A stretch of DNA of 64,000 nucleotides from Atlantibacter subterraneus. GTDB lineage: Bacteria; Pseudomonadota; Gammaproteobacteria; Enterobacterales; Enterobacteriaceae. Made by a program: the position numbers and the translations under genes. The notes beneath the pieces were generated by a model. It was given only the letters and a program-made list of their open reading frames with translations, had not been told where the DNA came from and searched no databases. This document shows positions 56,898-64,000 of this stretch, one piece after another. The DNA is taken from positions 1-64,000 of the forward strand of contig NZ_VLPS01000001.1 in the NCBI RefSeq assembly GCF_007570865.1, written 5' to 3'. Each line of letters begins with the position of its first letter. The stretch's first letter is position 1.

Positions 56898-58463
56898 ATG
56901 CTCGACACCAATATGAAAACCCAGCTCAAGGCTTACCTTGAGCGACTGACCAAGCCTGTTGAGTTACTTGCCACGCTGGACGACAGCGCGAAATCGGCAG
57001 AGATCAAGGAACTGTTGGCTGAAATCGAACAACTGTCAGACAAAGTTTCCTACCGCGAAGACAATACGCTGCCGGTACGTAAACCCTCTTTTCTGATTAC
57101 CACGCCTGGCTCCAGCCAGGGACCGCGCTTCGCCGGTTCGCCGCTGGGCCACGAGTTCACTTCGCTGGTGTTAGCGCTGTTGTGGACCGGTGGTCATCCG
57201 GCGAAAGAAGCGCAGGAGCTGCTGGAGCAGATCCGCGATCTGGACGGCGATTTTGAATTCGAAACCTATTACTCGCTGTCCTGCCACAACTGTCCGGACG
57301 TGGTGCAGGCGCTGAACCTGATGGCGGTGCTGAACCCGCGCATCAAACATACTTCGATTGACGGCGGGGCGTTCCAGAATGAAATCGCCGATCGCGGCGT
57401 GATGGGCGTTCCGGCAGTATTCGTAAACGGGAAAGAGTTTGGCCAGGGCCGTATGACGCTGACGGAAATCGTCGCCAAAGTTGACAGCGGCGCAGAAAAA
57501 CGCGCGGCGGATGCGCTGAACAAACGTGACGCCTACGATGTGCTGATTGTCGGCTCCGGCCCGGCGGGCGCGGCGGCAGCGGTCTATTCTGCCCGTAAAG
57601 GCATTCGCACCGGTTTGATGGGCGAGCGCTTCGGCGGCCAGGTGCTGGATACCGTCGACATCGAAAACTACATTTCCGTGCCGAAAACCGAAGGCCAGAA
57701 ACTGGCAGGCGCGCTGAAAGCCCACGTTGATGATTACGATGTGGATGTGATCGACACCCAGAGCGCCACCAGACTGGTTCCGGCGGCGGTGGAAGGCGGT
57801 CTGCACCAGATTGAAACCGCGTCTGGCGCGGTACTGAAAGCGCGCAGCATTATCATTGCCACCGGCGCGAAATGGCGCAACATGAATGTGCCGGGCGAAG
57901 AGCAGTATCGCACCAAAGGCGTAACCTATTGCCCGCACTGCGATGGCCCGCTGTTCAAAGGCAAGCGCGTGGCGGTGATCGGTGGCGGTAACTCCGGCGT
58001 GGAAGCGGCCATTGACCTGGCCGGTATCGTTGAGCACGTCACGCTGCTGGAATTCGCGCCGGAAATGAAAGCCGACCAGGTATTGCAGGACAAAGTGCGC
58101 AGCCTGAAAAACGTCGACATCATTCTTAACGCCCAGACCACCGAAGTCATGGGCGACGGCAGCAAATTGACCGGTCTGGAGTACCGCGATCGCGTCAGCG
58201 GCGATGTGCACCACATTGAGCTGGCAGGGATTTTCGTGCAGATTGGTTTGCTGCCGAACACTAACTGGCTGGAAGGCGCGATTGAGCGCAACCGCATGGG
58301 CGAGATCATGATCGACGCCAAATGCGAAACCAGCGTCAAAGGCGTGTTCGCGGCGGGCGACTGCACCACCGTGCCGTACAAGCAAATTATCATCGCAACC
58401 GGTGAAGGTGCGAAAGCGTCACTCAGCGCGTTCGATTACCTGATTCGCACCAAAACCGCGTAA
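56898..58463 (+). CDS. ahpF: AhpF, alkyl hydroperoxide reductase flavoprotein
   Basis: The 521-residue protein matches E. coli AhpF along its length. An N-terminal double thioredoxin-like domain carries CHNC (residues 129-132). The C-terminal thioredoxin-reductase-like half has the FAD motif [10 protein letters not shown], the redox-active CPHC (345-348) and the NADH-binding GGGNSGVEA. It passes electrons from NADH to AhpC. The start at 56898 follows an AGGAG site. Confidence 0.97.
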   Translation: MLDTNMKTQLKAYLERLTKPVELLATLDDSAKSAEIKELLAEIEQLSDKVSYREDNTLPVRKPSFLITTPGSSQGPRFAGSPLGHEFTSLVLALLWTGGHPAKEAQELLEQIRDLDGDFEFETYYSLSCHNCPDVVQALNLMAVLNPRIKHTSIDGGAFQNEIADRGVMGVPAVFVNGKEFGQGRMTLTEIVAKVDSGAEKRAADALNKRDAYDVLIVGSGPAGAAAAVYSARKGIRTGLMGERFGGQVLDTVDIENYISVPKTEGQKLAGALKAHVDDYDVDVIDTQSATRLVPAAVEGGLHQIETASGAVLKARSIIIATGAKWRNMNVPGEEQYRTKGVTYCPHCDGPLFKGKRVAVIGGGNSGVEAAIDLAGIVEHVTLLEFAPEMKADQVLQDKVRSLKNVDIILNAQTTEVMGDGSKLTGLEYRDRVSGDVHHIELAGIFVQIGLLPNTNWLEGAIERNRMGEIMIDAKCETSVKGVFAAGDCTTVPYKQIIIATGEGAKASLSAFDYLIRTKTA

Positions 58464-58493
58464 AAAAGAAAGTAAGACACCTGCAAAAAAATC

Positions 58494-58519
58494 AAAGCCA
58501 CCGTAAGGTGGCTTTTTTT
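58494..58519. terminator. Bidirectional terminator between ahpF and uspG
   Basis: AAAGCCACC, loop GTAA and GGTGGCTTT form a nine-base-pair stem, with A-rich sequence before it and a T-run after it, so it can serve both convergent genes. Confidence 0.9.
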
Positions 58520-58529
58520 GTCTGCGCGG

Positions 58530-58958
58530 TTAGCGGATCACAAACACCGGGATATGGGCATGGCGGATCACGCTGGAAGCGTTAGAGCCTAACAGATGGG
58601 TGGTGATAGAGGGATTGCGCGACCCGATCACCACGACATCCGCATCCAGTTCATTTGCCAGGGTGTTGACGCAGTCACGCACGCTGCCGAATCGCACATG
58701 GGTTTTGATGCGCTCGGGCGAGATATTGAAATGGTCGGTCATCGAGGCCAGGCGCGTTTGCGCTTCCTGAAGCAAATGCTCCTCAAACCGACGCACGTCC
58801 ATGGCGAAACGGTGCATGCTGAGATTGCCGGAACTGGGCAATACATGCATCAGGTGAATGATTCCCTTCTCCTGGGCCAGGAATTCGGCGTGGCGCACCG
58901 CTTTGTCGCTCAGTTCCATTTCAAATACGTCAACCGGCATAATAATCGTGTTGTACAT
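58530..58958 (-). CDS. uspG: UspG, universal stress protein
   Basis: The 142-residue protein matches E. coli UspG (142 residues), opening [20 protein letters not shown]. The ATP-binding signature is present at the C-terminus: [21 protein letters not shown]. It is a cytoplasmic stress-induced protein. The start at 58958 follows GGAGGAG; an in-frame start at 59060 lies in the promoter region. It converges with ahpF. Confidence 0.95.
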   Translation of the reverse strand: MYNTIIMPVDVFEMELSDKAVRHAEFLAQEKGIIHLMHVLPSSGNLSMHRFAMDVRRFEEHLLQEAQTRLASMTDHFNISPERIKTHVRFGSVRDCVNTLANELDADVVVIGSRNPSITTHLLGSNASSVIRHAHIPVFVIR

Positions 58959-59215
58959 ACTCACTCCTCCTTGGGTTCTGAAGTCAACGCCATCATAAAC
59001 CCATAAACCAAATAAATAGTTGCGCTGGGTTGGCAAAACGCGATTTTGGCCTTGATTCAATGGGCGAAGCGGCAGAAACCGCGCGTAAATTCCAGGATTG
59101 CTCTTAAAATTTCCAGAAAACCGCTGCCGGGCGGGGGGGCGGCCTGAAGGTTGCTAACCTTGGTAAAGAGTCATTTTTCCTGACACTTTCCCCCTTTTCC
59201 CCTTTGGAGGTCAGC

Positions 59216-60454
59216 ATGAGAGCTTTGACGTACCATGGCGCGCACTCCGTTCGCGTTGAAAATGTTCCCGACCCTGCCATTGAACAACCTGACGATATCA
59301 TCCTGCGCGTTACCGCCACTGCGATTTGTGGATCTGACCTGCACCTCTACCGCGGCAAAATCCCGGAAGTGAAACATGGCGATATTTTTGGCCATGAATT
59401 TATGGGGGAAGTGGTGGAGATCGGCGGCGGCGTCAAAGATATCCAGCGCGGCGACCGGGTGGTAATCCCGTTTGTGATTGCCTGTGGCGACTGCTTTTTC
59501 TGTAAACAGCAGCAATATTCCGCCTGTGAAACCACTAACACCGGGCAGGGCGCGTCATTGAACAAAAAACAGATCCCACCGCCGGCGGCGCTGTTTGGTT
59601 ATAGCCATTTGTACGGCGGCATTCCCGGCGGCCAGGCTGAGTATGTACGTGTACCGAAAGGCAACGTTGGACCGTTTAAAGTGCCGCCGCTGCTCTCTGA
59701 CGATAAAGCGCTGTTTCTCTCCGATATACTCCCGACTGCCTGGCAGGCCGCAAAAAACGCCGAAATCAAGAAAGGTTCCAGCGTGGCGATTTATGGCGCG
59801 GGTCCGGTAGGGCTACTGACCGCCGCCTGCGCGCGGCTATTAGGCGCGGAACAGATCTTTATGGTGGATCATCATCCCTATCGGCTGGAGTTCGCGAAGC
59901 AGCGTTACGGTGCGATCCCGATTAACTTCGATAAGGATGACGATCCGGCGGCGTTGATTATTGAGCAAACCGCAGGCAATCGCGGCGTTGACGCCGTTAT
60001 TGACGCGGTGGGTTTTGAGGCCAAAGGCAGCACCACCGAGACGGTGCTCACCACGCTGAAAATCGAAGGCAGCAGCGGTAAAGCGCTGCGCCAGTGTATT
60101 GCCGCGGTACGGCGCGGTGGGATTGTCAGCGTGCCAGGCGTTTACGCCGGTTTTATTCATGGCTTTATGTTCGGCGACGCCTTTGATAAGGGAATTTCGT
60201 TCCGTATGGGCCAGACTCACGTTCACGCCTGGCTACCGGAGCTGCTGCCGCTGATTGAGCAAGGATTATTAACCCCGGAAGAAATTGTAACCCACTATCT
60301 GCCGCTGGAAGACGCCGCGCGCGGCTATGAAGTGTTTGAGAAGCGCCAGGAGGATTGCCGCAAAATCATCCTGGTGCCCGGTGCAGAATCCCCGGAAACC
60401 GCGCGGGAGAAGGCCACCAGCGTGGGGATAGTGAATAACGCGATCTTGCCGTAA
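59216..60454 (+). CDS. ybdR: YbdR, zinc-type alcohol dehydrogenase-like protein
   Basis: The 412-residue protein equals E. coli YbdR in length. It has the catalytic-zinc residues in ICGSDLHLY and [10 protein letters not shown], the structural-zinc cysteine cluster in [15 protein letters not shown], and the NAD-binding motif GAGPVGLL. The substrate is unknown. The ATG at 59216 follows a GGAGG site. Its final codons (from 60437) are the left edge of the tandem duplication that also contains the fimbrial subunit gene; a copy of them recurs at 61501. Confidence 0.92.
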   Translation: MRALTYHGAHSVRVENVPDPAIEQPDDIILRVTATAICGSDLHLYRGKIPEVKHGDIFGHEFMGEVVEIGGGVKDIQRGDRVVIPFVIACGDCFFCKQQQYSACETTNTGQGASLNKKQIPPPAALFGYSHLYGGIPGGQAEYVRVPKGNVGPFKVPPLLSDDKALFLSDILPTAWQAAKNAEIKKGSSVAIYGAGPVGLLTAACARLLGAEQIFMVDHHPYRLEFAKQRYGAIPINFDKDDDPAALIIEQTAGNRGVDAVIDAVGFEAKGSTTETVLTTLKIEGSSGKALRQCIAAVRRGGIVSVPGVYAGFIHGFMFGDAFDKGISFRMGQTHVHAWLPELLPLIEQGLLTPEEIVTHYLPLEDAARGYEVFEKRQEDCRKIILVPGAESPETAREKATSVGIVNNAILP

Positions 60455-60911
60455 AGCGGGACGTTTTTTACAACCCCACGTCTGCACGTGGGGTTGTGGT
60501 TATCAAAAAAGCGCAGACGAACTAACCACAGACGACGACCCATTTCCTGTTACTTTTTCATTTAATAACAATTCCTAACTTTTTGTGCGCAATGATGGAA
60601 AGGCTGAGATTATTAATTTTTTTTAAATTCATTGTATTTATATTTTTAATATTTATTACCGGATAAACACGGTTTAATAGTCAAAAAACAACCTGATTCA
60701 TATATTTAATGAATATTTTGTTATTCTGATTCCGGTCTTTGAAAAGACGAACTGTCCAAAATTGGATTGTATCGAGTATTGTATGAAAATGGCCGCTGAT
60801 TAAACTAGCCCTGGCTGCATAAATTAATATTTTAATAGGCTTTTGAGGAAAATTTAATTTGTGCTGTAAATTATTTGTTCGGGAATAATCATTTAATTTA
60901 AGGACATATCA
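60455..60911 (+). promoter_or_regulatory. AT-rich control region of the fimbrial operon, copy 1
   Basis: This 457-base gap holds no gene. A 12-base-pair hairpin with stem ACAACCCCACGT and loop CTGC is at 60470-60497. It is followed by strongly AT-rich DNA (about 60600-60720) that is likely to bind H-NS. A promoter probably lies in the second half; I could not fix one with confidence. No inverted-repeat switch of the fimS type is seen. Confidence 0.55.
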
Positions 60912-61445
60912 ATGAAATTCACAAAAGTTGTACTTGCCTCAGTTATGGGTGTAATTCTGGCTGCGGGCGCGGCAAATGCCAAAGACGAGGGACATGGAAA
61001 AGTGACCTTTACGGGCTCCATTATTGATGCGCCATGCTCAATTAATCCGAACAGCGTTGATCAGACAGTGGATCTTGGACAAATCTCTAACGTAGCGCTG
61101 GCCGCCAACAATAAATCCGGTACTTCCACGCCGCGTAACTTTGAAATCGATCTGGAAAACTGCGACACCTCAACGCTGAGTAAGGTGACCACGACCTTTA
61201 CCGGTGCGGCGGGTGTCGTTCCAGACTCTCTGGGCATCACCGGTACCGCTAAAGGTGCCAGTATTATTCTGACCGACGGCGGCAGCAACCAGATCAAACT
61301 GGGTACGGCGACTGCGCCGCAGTTGCTGCAAGATGGTGACAACACGCTGCTGTTCTCCGCTTTCCTGCAAGGTAACGGCGCATCTGCAACTATCGTCCCG
61401 GGCGACTTTACTGCCGTGGCTGATTTTACTCTGTCCTATCAGTAA
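60912..61445 (+). CDS. Major fimbrial subunit, copy 1 (type 1/Pap-like family)
   Basis: The 177-residue pilin has a signal peptide (residues 1-23, ending AANA), the paired cysteines of the pilin fold (C42 in DAPCSI and C84 in ENCDTS), and the C-terminal donor-strand-type ending DFTLSYQ. It should be exported, bound by a chaperone and polymerised by the usher encoded downstream. It differs from copy 2 at 11 of 177 positions, mostly surface-type changes such as K24Q and A62E. Such differences suggest that the copies have diverged for some time or under selection. Confidence 0.9.
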   Translation: MKFTKVVLASVMGVILAAGAANAKDEGHGKVTFTGSIIDAPCSINPNSVDQTVDLGQISNVALAANNKSGTSTPRNFEIDLENCDTSTLSKVTTTFTGAAGVVPDSLGITGTAKGASIILTDGGSNQIKLGTATAPQLLQDGDNTLLFSAFLQGNGASATIVPGDFTAVADFTLSYQ

Positions 61446-61976
61446 TCCTTCCCTGCTGGTAAACCCGCACTTCCCCGAGGTGGGGCGGGTTTACCGCTTT
61501 AACGCGATCTTGCCGTAAAGCGGGACATTTTTTACAACCCCACGTCTGCACGTGGGGTTGTGGTTATCAAAAAAGCGCAGACGAACTAACCACAGGCGAC
61601 GACCCATGTCCTGTTACTTTTTCCTTTAATAACAATTCCTAACTTTTTGTGTGGAACGATGGAAAAGCTGAGATTATTAATTTTTTTTAAATTCATTGTA
61701 TTTATATTTTTAATATTTATTACCGGGTAAATAGGGTTTAATAGTCAAAAAATGACCTGATTAATATATTTGATGAATATTTTGTTATTCTGATTCCGGT
61801 CTTTGAAAAGATAAACTGTCCAAAAATGGATTGTACCCGGTGTTGAATGGAAATGGCCGCTGACTAAACTAGCCCTCGCTGCGTTAATTAATATTGAATA
61901 AGCGGTTTTAAGAAAATTTTAATTTGCGCTGTAAATTATTTGTTCGGGAATAATCATTTAATTTAAGGACATAGCA
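61446..61976 (+). promoter_or_regulatory. Gap with duplicated control region, copy 2
   Basis: The 531-base gap begins with the 3' flank of copy 1, which includes a CCCGC-rich inverted repeat (GGTAAACCCGC and GCGGGTTTACC, about 61459-61496). From 61501 it repeats the ybdR tail and the whole AT-rich control region, including the hairpin at 61534-61561. The second subunit gene thus has its own copy of any promoter. Confidence 0.7.
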
Positions 61977-62565
61977 ATGAAATTCACAAAAGTTGTACTT
62001 GCTTCAGTTATGGGTGTAATTCTGGCTGCGGGCGCGGCAAACGCCCAAGACCAGGGCCACGGAAAAGTGACCTTCACGGGCTCCATTATCGATGCGCCAT
62101 GCTCAATTAATCCGAACAGTGTTGATCAGACTGTGAATCTTGGACAAATCTCTAACGTGGAACTGGCCGCCAACAACAAATCCGGTACTTCCACGCCGCG
62201 TAATTTTGAGATCGATCTGGAAAACTGCGACACCTCAACGCTGAAAACCGTGACCACGACCTTTACCGGCGCGGCGGGTGTGGTCACTGACTCTCTGGGC
62301 ATCACCGGTACCGCTAAAGGTGCCAGTATTATTCTGACCGACGGCGGCAGCAACCAGATCAAACTGGGTACGGCGACTGCGCCGCAGTTGCTGCAAGATG
62401 GTGACAACACCCTGCTGTTCTCCGCTTACCTGCAAGGTGACGGCGCGTCAGCAACTATCGTCCCGGGCGACTTTACTGCCGTGACTGATTTCACCCTGGC
62501 CTATCAGTAATTCTTCCCTGCTGGTAAACCCGCACTTCCCCGAGGTGGGGCTGGTTTACCGCTTT
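61501..62565 (+). repeat. Tandem duplication, unit 2
   Basis: Unit 2 starts with the copied ybdR tail (codons for Asn-Ala-Ile-Leu-Pro and stop), repeats the control region and a second subunit gene, and ends at GGTTTACCGCTTT (62565). After this the sequence becomes unique (CACGGGAGG, leading to the minor subunit). It is one base longer than unit 1. Confidence 0.92.
61977..62510 (+). CDS. Major fimbrial subunit, copy 2
   Basis: The 177-residue pilin is a duplicate of the gene at 60912, with 166 identical residues. Signal peptide, both cysteines and the C-terminal strand are intact, so it is not a pseudogene. Changes include T-for-P at residue 103 (GVVTDS) and Y-for-F in SAYLQG. It has the same 5' region as copy 1 and the same AAGGACATA leader. 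It may alternate or mix with copy 1 in the fibre. Confidence 0.9.
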   Translation: MKFTKVVLASVMGVILAAGAANAQDQGHGKVTFTGSIIDAPCSINPNSVDQTVNLGQISNVELAANNKSGTSTPRNFEIDLENCDTSTLKTVTTTFTGAAGVVTDSLGITGTAKGASIILTDGGSNQIKLGTATAPQLLQDGDNTLLFSAYLQGDGASATIVPGDFTAVTDFTLAYQ

Positions 62566-62582
62566 CACGGGAGGCACCTGTG

Positions 62583-63125
62583 ATGCAATTTATCTATCGC
62601 CTGTTGGTGTTTTTTCTGGCCGCAACGGCCTGTACAGCATACTCCGCCACCCCGTCAGAAATACCTGACTACGGTCTGAAAGGGCGAGTTAATCTGAATG
62701 GCGTCATATTTAGCAGCGCTTGCGATATCGCCACCGGCGACCATTGGCAGGCAGTAGGGCTGGGCACAGAAACCCGGAGTCATATGAAGCGCTTTGGGGA
62801 AGGCGAACCCCAGCCTTTCACTATCCAACTGACCGGTTGCACACTTGACAGCGGCGGTAACGGAACCCCGTGGCAGTATCTGACCGTTACCTTTGATGGC
62901 GCGGACAACAAGGGCATGTTTCGGGTTAGCGGGGCAGGGGGCGTGGCGCTGCAATTAACTGATGAAAATGGCCAAATTGTGACGCCAGGCAAAGCCATTC
63001 CTTACCGTGAGGTGGCTGTCGGAGATATCAAACTAAATTATCAGGTGCGGCTCAAAGCCAGCGCCGGGAATTTAGTAATGGGCAGTTATCAAACAACACT
63101 GAGATACAAAGTGGAATACTTTTAA
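62583..63125 (+). CDS. Minor fimbrial subunit, PapH-like
   Basis: The 180-residue protein has a signal peptide (about residues 1-22), the pilin cysteine pair (in SSACDIA and LTGCTLD), and the C-terminal strand LRYKVEYF. It sits between the major subunit and the usher gene, the place of papH in Pap-type operons, where the product ends and anchors the fibre. The start is the ATG at 62583, eight bases after GGGAGG; a GTG lies just before it. The anchor role is inferred from position. Confidence 0.8.
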   Translation: MQFIYRLLVFFLAATACTAYSATPSEIPDYGLKGRVNLNGVIFSSACDIATGDHWQAVGLGTETRSHMKRFGEGEPQPFTIQLTGCTLDSGGNGTPWQYLTVTFDGADNKGMFRVSGAGGVALQLTDENGQIVTPGKAIPYREVAVGDIKLNYQVRLKASAGNLVMGSYQTTLRYKVEYF

Positions 63126-63171
63126 TTTCAGCAGAAATACTTGCAAGATGACGTAATATTGGACGGCAGCA

Positions 63172-64000
63172 ATGAGTTTAATGATAATTAATAAAAAACG
63201 CCGGGCCGCTACAGCAAAAATAATTAAATTGTCAGCACTGGCTATCTGTATATTTACAGGTATTCGCGCACCGGCAGTTGCCGACGATATTCAATTTAAT
63301 ACCGACGTTCTGGATGTGAAAGATCGCCAGAATATCGATTTGAGCCGATTCTCGCGTCGTGGCTATATTATGCCGGGTGAATATACCTTTAAAATAAAAA
63401 TTAACCAAAATGAACTGGAAGAGCAGACCGTTATGGTTTATGCCTCCGAAAAGGATAAAACCGTTTCGGTCCCCTGCTTTACACCGGATATGGTTGAAAA
63501 ATTCGGCTTTAAAGAAGCATACCAGAAGAAAGTGACACCCTGGCATAACGGCGAATGCCTGGACGTCACGGCGCTGCCAGGCGTGACGGTGACGCCGGAT
63601 ACAGGTGAGAACGTACTGACGGTGAGCGTGCCTCAGGCGTATATGGAGTACATCACGGATAACTGGGTACCGCCGTCAATGTGGGACAACGGTATCCCCG
63701 GCCTGCTGGCCGACTATAACCTCAATGCCCAGAGCCGTCATAACGAAACCGGAAGTGGCGGGGATGACAATACCCTGTCCGGCAACGGCACCTTCGGTGC
63801 TAACTTTGGGCCATGGCGCGCCCGCGCCGACTGGCAGACCAATTACCAGAACAGCAGCGACGATGACAACGGCAGTGGGCAAAAGTCATGGGACTGGAGT
63901 CGCTTCTACCTTTACCGGGCATTACCCGCGCTAAAGGCAAAGCTGACGCTTGGCGAGGACTACGTTAACTCAGACCTGTTCGACAGCTTCCGCTTTACCG
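63172..64000 (+). CDS. Outer-membrane fimbrial usher, partial
   Basis: The reading frame is open to the end of the window (276 codons). It starts with a basic, hydrophobic signal peptide (about residues 1-38, ending APAVA). The usher N-terminal domain follows, with FNTDVLDVKDRQNIDLSRF, and then the beginning of the barrel (FGANFGPWRARADWQTNY). It is a PapC/FimD-family usher that exports and assembles the subunits. The ATG at 63172 is the first of two; 63181 is an alternative. The 3' end and probably a chaperone gene lie beyond the window. Confidence 0.88.
   Translation, partial: MSLMIINKKRRAATAKIIKLSALAICIFTGIRAPAVADDIQFNTDVLDVKDRQNIDLSRFSRRGYIMPGEYTFKIKINQNELEEQTVMVYASEKDKTVSVPCFTPDMVEKFGFKEAYQKKVTPWHNGECLDVTALPGVTVTPDTGENVLTVSVPQAYMEYITDNWVPPSMWDNGIPGLLADYNLNAQSRHNETGSGGDDNTLSGNGTFGANFGPWRARADWQTNYQNSSDDDNGSGQKSWDWSRFYLYRALPALKAKLTLGEDYVNSDLFDSFRFT

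Larger units (their letters stand above)
60437..61500 (+). repeat. Tandem duplication, unit 1
   Basis: This unit runs from the last codons of ybdR through the AT-rich control region, the first fimbrial subunit gene and its 3' flank ending GGTTTACCGCTTT. The next unit starts immediately at 61501 with the same AACGCGATCTTGCC sequence, so the copies abut head to tail with no spacer. The offset between the subunit starts is 1065 bases. Confidence 0.92.

Noticed and set aside
57171-58385. 404-codon open frame on the minus strand opposite ahpF
   Set aside because: It is the antisense shadow of a highly conserved gene, rich in His, Arg and Val in the way GC-rich complement frames are, and has no recognisable domain.
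60455-60911. Possible phase-variable fim switch upstream of the fimbrial subunit
   Set aside because: No pair of short inverted repeats of the fimS kind bounds the region, and no FimB/FimE-type recombinase gene is nearby in the window.

Overview
The window is chromosomal DNA of a member of the Enterobacteriaceae, probably close to Enterobacter, Kosakonia, Klebsiella or Leclercia. The evidence is a GC-rich codon usage, a complete enterobactin (ent/fep) locus with E. coli-like gene order, a RamR/RamA pair, and many proteins that align over their full length with E. coli K-12 counterparts (YbdJ, YbdK, FepA, EntF, EbgA, AhpCF, UspG, YbdR). I see no rRNA, tRNA, CRISPR array, IS element or prophage.

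Layout. 1-523 is a non-coding composite of inverted repeats. 524-7322 (minus strand) is an eight-gene catabolic operon: otnK, otnC, a DeoR regulator, otnI, a BKACE enzyme, a BASS transporter, a HbpS-like protein and an Asp/Glu racemase-like protein. 7537-9039 holds ramR, ramA and ybdJ. 9040-15296 holds a divergent lacI/lacZ pair without lacY, and a NIT-domain chemoreceptor, lying between ybdJ and ybdK. 15562-20954 holds ybdK, an McrBC-type restriction system and an overlapping GNAT acetyltransferase gene. 20998-23307 is an M20 peptidase with a YjiG/YjiH membrane pair. 23506-52578 is the enterobactin locus: entD, fepA, fes, ybdZ, entF, fepC, fepG, fepD, entS, fepB, entC, entE, entB, entA, entH. 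It is split by a complete ygjK-ygjJ-ygjI-ebgC-ebgA-ebgR-ygjH block (32157-42416). 52686-60454 holds ybdL, ybdO, dsbG, ahpC, ahpF, uspG and ybdR. 60912-64000 is the start of a chaperone-usher fimbrial operon whose major-subunit gene, together with its whole upstream region, is tandemly duplicated; the usher gene runs off the window.

How the genes work together. EntCBA make 2,3-dihydroxybenzoate. EntE, EntB, EntF (with YbdZ and EntD) assemble enterobactin and EntH proofreads the carrier domain. EntS exports the siderophore, FepA, FepB and FepDGC import its iron complex, and Fes releases the iron. Candidate Fur sites lie in the three divergent intergenic regions. LacZ and the Ebg/Ygj island offer two separate beta-galactoside routes plus an alpha-glucosidase. 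The otn operon predicts use of a four-carbon acid sugar, but it lacks the usual dehydrogenase and carries extra enzymes whose substrate is unknown.

Points most worth follow-up are the tandem fimbrial duplication that carried the last codons of ybdR with it, the atypical otn-BKACE operon, the ebg block inside the enterobactin locus, a three-hairpin small-RNA candidate between dsbG and ahpC, and the McrBC/GNAT unit.
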